38,348 nucleotides of DNA from GAS188 sp044445965 (GTDB lineage Bacteria; Pseudomonadota; Alphaproteobacteria; Rhizobiales; Beijerinckiaceae), in contig JBIOEJ010000046.1 in the NCBI GenBank assembly GCA_044445965.1, positions 1-38,348 of the forward strand, in the 5' to 3' direction. The notes under the pieces were generated by a model. The model was not told where the DNA came from, ran no database searches, and worked only from the letters and a program-made list of their open reading frames with translations. Position numbers and translations under genes: made by a program. Numbering within the stretch: position 1 is the stretch's first letter; every line of letters begins with the position of its first letter. Positions 32,371-38,348 of this stretch are shown piece after piece.

Positions 32371-32748
32371 TCAAGCTTCCTCGTCATCTTCGATATCGCC
32401 GTCGATGAGCGCAGTGACGTCGTCGTCGCCCTCCTCTTCCTCCTCGAGGAAGGTTTCGTCCGCGGGAGTTGCCTCGGCCGCTTCGACTTCCTCCTCGCCG
32501 TTGAGCACCTTATCGCTCACGGCCGCATCCGCCTCCTCGAGCGACACCAGCTCGGGTCCCGCCGCGGGCTCAGCCTTCACCTCGTCATCGACGACGGCAA
32601 CGGCAGCCGCGGGGGCAACCGGACTCGATTCGTGCAGCTGGAACACCACACCGCATTTTGGGCACAATATCGGGTCGCGGCTCAGATCGTAGAACCGGTT
32701 GCCGCAGCTACGGCACTGGCGCTTCGTGCCAAGTTCGGGTTTGGCCAC
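32371..32748 (-). CDS. FYDLN acid domain protein (TIGR02300 family)
   Basis: A 125-residue protein with a GTG start and a strong AAGGAAG ribosome site. The N-terminus MAKPELGTKRQC begins a zinc ribbon (CRSCGNRFYDLSRDPILCPKC) containing the FYDL motif that names the family. The rest is low-complexity and strongly acidic (EEEEEGDDD, IEDDEEA). The family is found in Alphaproteobacteria and is often beside a tRNA-Ala gene, as here, 64 bp downstream on the same strand. The role is unknown; zinc or nucleic-acid binding is plausible. Confidence 0.95.
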   Translation of the reverse strand: MAKPELGTKRQCRSCGNRFYDLSRDPILCPKCGVVFQLHESSPVAPAAAVAVVDDEVKAEPAAGPELVSLEEADAAVSDKVLNGEEEVEAAEATPADETFLEEEEEGDDDVTALIDGDIEDDEEA

Positions 32749-32926
32749 GTCAACTTCCTTCGCGCTGGAAAGGCGGCCCGCTTAATCGCGCCTTGCGCTC
32801 CTGTCAACCGCTGGCTTGCGGTCCCTGTGCGAGGCGAGAACAGCGCCACGGCGAGCATGGCTGCCACAGTCTCTTGAGTGAGGCTTCCGGCTTTGTCAAA
32901 GTGGCCGTTCACGCCTCGCCCAAGCG
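32749..32926. other. Intergenic stretch upstream of the FYDLN gene
   Basis: Upstream region of the FYDLN gene. I see no gene, RNA or repeat in it. With the doubtful frame at 32927-33097 left out, the gap without a firm gene extends to 33072. Confidence 0.4.
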
Positions 32927-33097
32927 GTGCATCCAGGGCACCTTGATGAAATTCGTTTTGACCAGGAGCCGAACCACCAAGAGGTGCGACGCATCGCCGC
33001 CGGGCTGCCGGCGGCGCTCGCGGCCCGCATCGACCCTCGCGACGGGCGAGACGAGCTCATCGCCATTCGAGGCTATCGGCTGACGGAGGTCCGATGA
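32927..33097 (+). CDS. Possible short CDS or gene remnant
   Basis: A 57-codon frame from GTG 32927 to TGA 33097 with coding-like third-position GC bias and balanced composition (FDQEPNHQEVRRIAAGLPAAL, then RDELIAIRGYRLTEVR). No ribosome site is visible and a TGA lies about 14 codons further upstream. Its end overlaps the convergent gene at 33073 by 25 bp. It could be the C-terminal remnant of a lost gene. No family recognised. Confidence 0.3.
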   Translation: MHPGHLDEIRFDQEPNHQEVRRIAAGLPAALAARIDPRDGRDELIAIRGYRLTEVR

Positions 33098-33705
33098 GCC
33101 TCTCGAGCGCTCGGATGAAGGCGCGGCGAGTAGCCCGCCCTCAGCGCCGCGACGATCGCCGGCGGCGTCAGTAGAAAAAGCGGCATTCGCGGCAGGTTCG
33201 AAGCGGGCAGATAGCCGGCAGGCGTCCAGGGAAGCAGCGCGCCGCTCAGGACCAGGGAGGCACCCGTCCCTTGGGCAACCATGGCGCCGTCCGGCAAGCT
33301 GCGCCAATCATCGATCGCCGGGCGCGGCGAGCGGCGCTCGGCGTGCAGGCGTCTGTCCATCTCATCGGCGAGCGGGGAGGCTTCGAGCCGGTTGCCGAGC
33401 GCGAATGCCTCCCGGAACGAGACCGCCTCCGCGCGACGGCATTCGAAGCAGGGCCGATGTCCAGCCGCGAGCGCCGTCGCCTCGTCGAGGAAGAACAGCT
33501 CGGTGTAGCCCTTGCCGAACACCGCCCGCCGGCGGTCCTTGAAGCGCAATTCGCAGCAGATCCAGCGCCGCGACGCGAAACGCCGCTTGGCGAGGCTGCG
33601 CGTCGCGGGATCGTGAAACCGCCCTCCCCTGTTGCCGAATAGCGTGCCGCGCTCTGGCGTCGCGACGATATCGCCGAAGGGCGTCACGCGGTTCTGCAGC
33701 GGCAT
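33073..33705 (-). CDS. Conserved hypothetical protein
   Basis: A 210-residue soluble protein with no signal peptide. It begins MPLQNRVTPFG and has the strongly patterned segments RGTLFGNRGGRFHD, RRWICCELRFK and ELFFLDEATALAAGHRPCFECRR. The CC and CFEC cysteines could bind a metal. The C-terminal part carries TPPAIVAALRAGYSPRLHPSA. I recall close full-length relatives in Alphaproteobacteria annotated only as hypothetical, so the gene looks intact and conserved. It has ATG 33705 as start and stands alone between the FYDLN gene and the jelly-roll pair. Confidence 0.75.
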   Translation of the reverse strand: MPLQNRVTPFGDIVATPERGTLFGNRGGRFHDPATRSLAKRRFASRRWICCELRFKDRRRAVFGKGYTELFFLDEATALAAGHRPCFECRRAEAVSFREAFALGNRLEASPLADEMDRRLHAERRSPRPAIDDWRSLPDGAMVAQGTGASLVLSGALLPWTPAGYLPASNLPRMPLFLLTPPAIVAALRAGYSPRLHPSAREAHRTSVSR

Positions 33706-33774
33706 GATCGGCGAAACGGCCTCGGGTCCAGGCCGGCTCCGGCCTCAAAGGTGGCGTCGGGAGCGGCGAGCTCG

Positions 33775-34407
33775 CTACGGCAGATCGGTCACCTTCAAGT
33801 TGATGAACTTCCAGGTGTCGCGGTGCGCCTGCTCGGACTCCGCGTGCAAGCCGATCTGCCCGCCATTGTCAGGCACTTGCGCCTTCACGGACGCGAACTT
33901 CACGTCGTTGATATAGGTCGTGACGGTATTGCCGCTCATGGTGACGCGCAGCACATTCTTGTCGCCGGGTTGCGTCTTGATGCCGTCGGCCTTGCGGTAG
34001 TCGAGGACGTAGACCCATTTTCCCTTGATGCGCCGCACGATCGCGGCGGAACCGCCGGGCGTGATATCGAAAGTATAGTAATTATTGTAGTCCTGAGCCC
34101 AGAAGACCGGTCCGGCGGCGAGTTGATCGCTATTGCCCGTTTGGCTCGGTACCTGCACCGTGACACAAAGATCGGCATCGTCGAAGATCGATCCTCCGTA
34201 GAGGACCGTATAGCCGCCGCTCGGATCGGCCTTGACCTTCACCTTGCCGTCCTCGACGGTCACCGTGTCGCTATTGGGATCGATGCCCCAGCTGTCGTCG
34301 ACCTGGCGGAAATCATCGGTGAATTTGACGTTATTGCCCTTGCAAGCGAGAGCCGGCCCGGTGGCCAAGACCATGCCGGCCGCGACGACGACCACTACCT
34401 TGAACAC
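33775..34407 (-). CDS. Secreted jelly-roll (LamG/DUF1080-like) protein, copy 2
   Basis: A 210-residue exported protein with GTG start and an AGGGAG ribosome site. Residues 1-21 are a signal peptide, with Cys22 directly after the Ala. The mature part follows a concanavalin-like jelly-roll: FTDDFRQVDDSWG, DADLCVTVQ, AGPVFWAQDYNNYYTFDITPGG, NVLRVTMSGNTVTTYINDVK, GGQIGLHAESE, and DTWKFINLKVTD at the end. Such domains usually bind or cleave sugars; no catalytic residues can be named. It is about half identical to the protein of the neighbouring upstream gene, so the two arose by tandem duplication. Confidence 0.8.
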   Translation of the reverse strand: MFKVVVVVAAGMVLATGPALACKGNNVKFTDDFRQVDDSWGIDPNSDTVTVEDGKVKVKADPSGGYTVLYGGSIFDDADLCVTVQVPSQTGNSDQLAAGPVFWAQDYNNYYTFDITPGGSAAIVRRIKGKWVYVLDYRKADGIKTQPGDKNVLRVTMSGNTVTTYINDVKFASVKAQVPDNGGQIGLHAESEQAHRDTWKFINLKVTDLP

Positions 34408-34524
34408 GACACTCTCCCTGTTCGCCCGCTATCAGCCGATCCATCGCCACGCCGGCTCTCGGCGAGCCGGCGTCGATGCATCCTCACGTCTAGGTCGCGG
34501 TGTCAGGCGCTGCCGGCCGGGACG

Positions 34525-35175
34525 TTATTGAGCAGCAACGTCCGTGACCTTCAGGGCGCTGAACTTCCACGTATCGCGCTTTTCCTTCTCGGAATCGGCG
34601 CGCAGACCGATCTGGCCGCCGCCATCCGGCTGCTGGCCCTTCACGGTCGCGATCTTGTTGTCGTTGAGGTAGATCGTGATCGAGTTGCCGCTTGTCGTGA
34701 CCCGCATCACGTTCTTTGCGCCCGGACCGGTCTTGGCGCTCGGGATCTGGCGCCAACCGAGAACCGTCACCCATTTGCCTTTGACCTTGCGCTCGAGCGC
34801 GACCTTGCCGTTCGGATCGATCTCGAAATAATAATAGTTGCTGTGGTCTTGCGCCCAGAAGAGCGGGCCGGCCTCGATGGTGTCGCCCTGCTTGAAGTTG
34901 TTGGGCATCTGGACCGTCACGCACAGATCGGCATCATCGAACAGCGCCCCGCCGTAGAGAACCGCGTAGCCGGCATCTGCGTCGGCCTTGAACTTGACCT
35001 TGCCGTCCTCGACCGTGACCGCGTCGCCGTCCTGCTCGGTTCCCCAGGTCTGGTCGACCTCGCGGAAATCGTCCTGGAACTGCACCTTCGGGCCCTTGCA
35101 GGCATAGGCAGAATTGGCACCCAAGAGCAGACCTAGCCCCGCAGCGACAGCAACAGCACTCGCTTTAATCGACAT
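34525..35175 (-). CDS. Secreted jelly-roll (LamG/DUF1080-like) protein, copy 1
   Basis: A 216-residue exported protein. ATG 35175 follows an AAGGGAAG ribosome site; the frame upstream is not protein-like. Residues 1-26 are a signal peptide ending NSAYA with Cys27 next, as in its paralogue. The same landmarks recur: FQDDFREVDQTWG, DADLCVTVQMP, AGPLFWAQDHSNYYYFEIDP, MRVTTSGNSITIYLNDNK, GGQIGLRADSEKEKRDTWKF. It lies 117 bp upstream of the second copy on the same strand. The conserved cysteine pair (the N-terminal ACKG and DLC) could form a disulfide. Confidence 0.8.
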   Translation of the reverse strand: MSIKASAVAVAAGLGLLLGANSAYACKGPKVQFQDDFREVDQTWGTEQDGDAVTVEDGKVKFKADADAGYAVLYGGALFDDADLCVTVQMPNNFKQGDTIEAGPLFWAQDHSNYYYFEIDPNGKVALERKVKGKWVTVLGWRQIPSAKTGPGAKNVMRVTTSGNSITIYLNDNKIATVKGQQPDGGGQIGLRADSEKEKRDTWKFSALKVTDVAAQ

Positions 35176-35279
35176 CGTGTTCTTCCCTTGTTTGACCGCG
35201 TTCTGGACGCGCAACTGCCTAGCGCATGCCATTGAGGCAAACACATGACGAACAGAATACGTCGTTTCAATATTTTCCG

Positions 35280-35954
35280 CTATCCCTCGATGACGATGAT
35301 GTGCAGCTTGCGGGGGCCATGGGCCCCCAGTATGAGCGTCTGTTCGATATCGGCCGAGCGTGAAGGACCGGTGATCAGGTTCAGGGCTCGCGGCATCGAC
35401 CCTTTGCCGAAGTCCGCGCGCAGCTTTTCGAAGGTTTCCTCCAAGCTTCCGGCGAGATCCTGCGCCGAGACGACGACGATATGATTGTCGGGCAGGAAGT
35501 TGAGGGTCGTGGGGTTGTCCGCACCGGAGACCAGGGCGAGCGTTCCGGTCTCGGCCACGGCGGCGAAGGCATGGCTCAGCGCGTTGAGGTCGCTGCCGCC
35601 GGAGGGGCCTTTGGATATGTCGATGGCGGTCGAACCCCAGGGCATTGCCGCTAGTCGGGGATCAGCGCCCATGCGCAAGGTCGCGGGCAGGTTGGCGTCG
35701 CGCAAGTAGCGGGCGGCTTCGCCGGGCACCGCGGCGGCGTCAGGCACCAGCGCGACCGTGGCCAACGCCTCTTCCGCTTGCCGCTTGAACAAGGCGAGGC
35801 GCTCGGTTCCGGTCACCTCGGCGCGCTCGGGGATGACGCCTCTCGGGGCTCGCGCCAGCCGATCCTCGACGGCTGCGCGACGCGGCGTCTCCGTCCCGCT
35901 CACGCCGAGCGAACGGCGCATCGTCGCCAAGATGTCGTCGCGCGCGGAGGTCAC
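35280..35954 (-). CDS. lutC: LutC/YkgG-type lactate utilisation protein
   Basis: A 224-residue protein of the LUD family. The start is GTG 35954-35952, overlapping the lutB stop as GTGA; the longer frame to 36224 runs inside lutB. LutC motifs are AVAETGTLALVSG, NFLPDNHIVVV and the ending TGPSRSADIEQTLILGAHGPRKLHIIVIE. In Bacillus LutABC together oxidise L-lactate; LutC is required but its exact reaction is unclear. It is translationally coupled to lutB. Confidence 0.9.
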   Translation of the reverse strand: MTSARDDILATMRRSLGVSGTETPRRAAVEDRLARAPRGVIPERAEVTGTERLALFKRQAEEALATVALVPDAAAVPGEAARYLRDANLPATLRMGADPRLAAMPWGSTAIDISKGPSGGSDLNALSHAFAAVAETGTLALVSGADNPTTLNFLPDNHIVVVSAQDLAGSLEETFEKLRADFGKGSMPRALNLITGPSRSADIEQTLILGAHGPRKLHIIVIEG

Positions 35955-37387
35955 GTGCCGGCTTTCAGCTTGGCCCGCGCCTTCCAATGCGCCTGGAAGG
36001 TCGGGCCTTGAGGGCTCGGAAAATCGCGGTGCTTCGTCCAGCCGGAAGCGAAGGGTAGCCAGGACAATACGCCCTTCCCCCGCCCGAACAGCGCCAGCGT
36101 CCGCATCGCAAGCCGTGTCGACAACCCATAGAGCCAGGGACGCTTGGCGAAGAATGCCCAGAAGGAGAGGCCATAGCGCTGCGTGGCTGGCGAAAGATGC
36201 CGCTCGAACTCGCGCTCGCGCCAATGGCGCATCATGCCCGGCAGGGGGATTTTCATCGGGCAGACCGCCTCGCAGCGCCCGCAGAAGGTCGAGGCGTTGG
36301 GCAGGTTGCCGCTCTCGCCGACCCCGATCAGCGACGGCGTGAGCACCGCTCCCATCGGCCCCGGATAGACCCAGCCATAAGCATGCCCGCCGATCGCATG
36401 ATAGACGGGGCAGTGATTCATGCAGGCGCCGCAGCGGATGCAGCGCAACATGTGCTGGAACTGCGTGCCGAGCATCGCCGAGCGCCCATTGTCGATGATG
36501 ACGACATGGTACTCGCCCGGGCCATCGGGATCGTCGGCGCGGCGCGGGCCGGTGGAGAAGGTCGTATAGACCGACATCTCCTGTCCGGTCGCGGAGCGCG
36601 CCAGCACCCGCAGGATCTGGCTGGCATCCTCGAGCGTCGGGGTGACCTTCTCGATCGAGGCGAGCACGATATGGGCCTTGGGGAGCGTCTGGGTGAGGTC
36701 GCCATTGCCCTCATTGGTGACGATGATCGAGGTGCCGGTCTCGGCGATGAGGAAATTCGCTCCGGTGATGCCGACATCGGCCGCGAGGAAGCGCTGGCGC
36801 AGCACCTGGCGCGCCTCCGCAAGAAGCTCCGTCGGCTCCGTCAAGCTGCGCTCCGGGTCGAGCGCCGTATGGGCGCGGCGGAAATCAGCCTCGACCTGGT
36901 CGCGGTTGAGATGCACCGCCGGCGCGATGATATGGGAGGGTATCTCGCCGCGCAGCTGGATGATGTATTCGCCGAGATCGGTCTCGACCGGGGTGAGGCC
37001 GGCCTCCTCGAGCGCGGCGTTGATACCGATCTCCTCCCCGATCATCGACTTGCCCTTGGTGACGATCCTGGCGCCGAGCCTGGCGCAGATGTCGATGATC
37101 GTGGCGCGTGCCTCCTCCGCGGTGCGGGCGAAATGCACATGGCCTCCCGCCTCCGTGACCTTTGCCTCATAGCGCTCGAGATAGAGGTCGAGATGCGCCA
37201 ATGCATGGTCTTTGATGTCGCGCGCCGTTTCACGCAGCGCCTCGAATTCCGGCAGCTTGTCCACGGCGCTCCGGCGCTTGGCGATGAAGTTCGTGCGCAC
37301 ATGGGTGAGCGCCCGCTGCAGTTGCTCATCCTGCAAGGCGCGCACGGCATTGCGCTTGAAGGCTTTGGCGGTCGAATGCACGGGCAT
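35951..37387 (-). CDS. lutB: LutB-type iron-sulfur lactate utilisation protein
   Basis: A 478-residue iron-sulfur protein, the usual LutB length when started at ATG 37387 (MPVHSTAKAF). The N-terminal LUD domain has SMIGEEIGINAALEEAG, GITGANFLIAETGTSIIVTNEGN and PKAHIVLASIEKV. The C-terminal ferredoxin-like domain has two cysteine clusters, CIRCGACMNHCPVY and CGRCEAVCPMKIPLPG, for two [4Fe-4S] clusters. It would pass electrons in lactate oxidation with LutA and LutC. A lutA gene is not found upstream; the next gene is an ABC ATPase, separated by a long inverted repeat. Confidence 0.92.
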   Translation of the reverse strand: MPVHSTAKAFKRNAVRALQDEQLQRALTHVRTNFIAKRRSAVDKLPEFEALRETARDIKDHALAHLDLYLERYEAKVTEAGGHVHFARTAEEARATIIDICARLGARIVTKGKSMIGEEIGINAALEEAGLTPVETDLGEYIIQLRGEIPSHIIAPAVHLNRDQVEADFRRAHTALDPERSLTEPTELLAEARQVLRQRFLAADVGITGANFLIAETGTSIIVTNEGNGDLTQTLPKAHIVLASIEKVTPTLEDASQILRVLARSATGQEMSVYTTFSTGPRRADDPDGPGEYHVVIIDNGRSAMLGTQFQHMLRCIRCGACMNHCPVYHAIGGHAYGWVYPGPMGAVLTPSLIGVGESGNLPNASTFCGRCEAVCPMKIPLPGMMRHWREREFERHLSPATQRYGLSFWAFFAKRPWLYGLSTRLAMRTLALFGRGKGVLSWLPFASGWTKHRDFPSPQGPTFQAHWKARAKLKAGT

Positions 37388-37481
37388 GGACGATCCGAGG
37401 GGCGCGGCACGGTTTCGACAATCATAGCACGGCTTTGCGCCTGCCGCCGTCAAGCCTCGGGCACCAAGGCGCAGGAGCAGC

Positions 37482-37562
37482 TCTAGTGTGGTGAATTTGA
37501 AGTTCCTATCACATGGATGGCATGCGCGCGGTAGGAACTTCAAATTCGAAAACTACACTAGA
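37482..37562. repeat. Long imperfect inverted repeat between lutB and an ABC gene
   Basis: A perfect 16-bp stem (GAATTTGAAGTTCCTA at 37493-37508 with its complement at 37532-37547) encloses a 23-base loop. An outer 8-bp stem (TCTAGTGT at 37482-37489 with ACACTAGA at 37555-37562) is set off by a 4-base difference between the arms. The arms are much more AT-rich than the surrounding DNA. It could be a miniature transposable element, a large operator or a transcript hairpin. Confidence 0.8.
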
Positions 37563-37575
37563 AACAATAACTTCC

Positions 37576-38348
37576 TCAACGGTGATGGCAGGCGAGAAGG
37601 CGCCCGTCGTCCCGCGCGGTCAATGCGGGATCATCGATGCGGCATCGGTCGGTGGCGGCTGGGCAGCGCGCGTGAAAGGCGCAACCGAACGGCCTCGCGG
37701 TCGCGCTCGGGGCATCTTCGGCCGAGGCGGAGTGGCGGCGCCGATCGCGCGGATGCGCGGCCGGCACAGAGCGCAAGAGGAGCTCGGTATAAGGGTGCCG
37801 CGGCGCGCCGAATAACGAGGCACGATCCGCGATCTCGACTATGCGGCCGAGATACATCACTGCGACGCGATGCGCGATGTACTCGATGACGCCGAGGTCG
37901 TGCGAGATGAACAGATAGGAAATCCCCAATTCCTGCTGCAGCGCCTTCAAGAGATTGAGGATCTGTGCCTGAACCGAGACATCGAGGGCAGAGACCGGCT
38001 CGTCGCAGATGATGATCTCGGGATCGAGCGCGAGCGCGCGGGCAATGCCGATGCGCTGGCGCTGCCCGCCCGAGAATTCATGCGGGAAATTGCCGGCTTG
38101 GTCTGGGCGAAGCCCGACGCGCGTCATCAGCGCGGTCACCTTGTCTCGGCGCTCCCGCATGGTGCCGACGCCATGGATATCGAGCGGTGCACGGATGATG
38201 TCGCGAACGCGGTGGCGCGGATTGAGCGAGGCGAAAGGATCCTGGAAGACGATCTGCATCCGGCGGCGCTGCGCCTTGCGCGCCCTGCCTTCGAGCGCGG
38301 AAATGCTTTCGCCCGAAAGCTTCACGCTGCCGCCGCTCGCGGGAACCA
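37576..38348 (-). CDS. Peptide-type ABC importer ATPase (DppF/OppF class), cut by window end
   Basis: The frame continues past the right edge, so the N-terminus and Walker A are missing. The visible part has the Q-loop FQDPFASLNPRH, signature SGGQRQRIGIARAL, Walker B IIICDEPVSALDV, switch FISHDLGV, and the oligopeptide C-terminal region HPYTELLLRSVP followed by CAFHARCPAATDRC. It is a paralogue of the ATPase at 9783-10628 and would be the last gene of a second peptide-type importer lying outside the window. An internal ATG at 38325 is not the real start, because the reading frame is open and family-like beyond it (VPASGGSVKL). Confidence 0.9.
   Translation of the reverse strand, partial: VPASGGSVKLSGESISALEGRARKAQRRRMQIVFQDPFASLNPRHRVRDIIRAPLDIHGVGTMRERRDKVTALMTRVGLRPDQAGNFPHEFSGGQRQRIGIARALALDPEIIICDEPVSALDVSVQAQILNLLKALQQELGISYLFISHDLGVIEYIAHRVAVMYLGRIVEIADRASLFGAPRHPYTELLLRSVPAAHPRDRRRHSASAEDAPSATARPFGCAFHARCPAATDRCRIDDPALTARDDGRLLACHHR

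Overview
The window is high-GC DNA from an alphaproteobacterium, most likely of the order Hyphomicrobiales (Rhizobiales). The evidence is a LexA gene preceded by a GAAC-N7-GAAC SOS box, an FYDLN-type acidic zinc-ribbon protein beside tRNA-Ala(GGC), a dihydroorotase homologue that lacks the HxH metal motif next to pyrB, a lone Flp pilin, and strong GC bias at third codon positions. The genus cannot be fixed from the sequence alone.

Layout. 1-4918 (minus strand) is one gene series: pyrB, a small exported acyl-carrier-like protein, a pyrC homologue, plsY, dprA, and the start of a secreted protein cut by the window edge. 5001-9736 (plus) holds an AidB-type acyl-CoA dehydrogenase, a 48-residue DUF3096-like membrane protein and topA. 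9783-15264 (minus) is a complete dipeptide/oligopeptide-type ABC importer (binding protein, two permeases, two ATPases). 15499-21059 (plus) holds a small hypothetical gene, RNase R, an 87-residue hypothetical gene, lexA with its SOS boxes, and an LpxL/HtrB-type acyltransferase.

21095-25312 (minus) is a compact metabolic unit: a GntR/FCD regulator, a ThDP-dependent enzyme resembling 2-hydroxyacyl-CoA lyase (HACL2/ILVBL), a formyl-CoA transferase with an unusual Lys/Ala-rich N-terminal extension, and a 49-codon single-pass membrane ORF coupled to it by a GTGA overlap. The genes suggest a formyl-CoA-recycling pathway for a 2-hydroxy acid or oxalate-like substrate, and this is the strongest candidate for an undescribed system here. 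A DUF805 gene follows on the plus strand.

26075-28705 (minus) encodes a TIR-STAND-TPR protein of the kind found in prokaryotic immunity, with seven exact 42-residue kinesin-light-chain-like repeats. 28911-32306 is a looser region with a GcvT/DmdA-superfamily protein, small secreted and membrane proteins, an orphan Flp pilin, a nucleotidyltransferase-like protein and tRNA-Ala. 32371-38348 holds the FYDLN protein, a conserved hypothetical gene, two tandem secreted jelly-roll paralogues, lutC and lutB without an adjacent lutA, a long inverted repeat, and a second peptide-type ABC ATPase cut by the window end.

All family assignments come from reading motifs and remembered family sequences. No database search was run.
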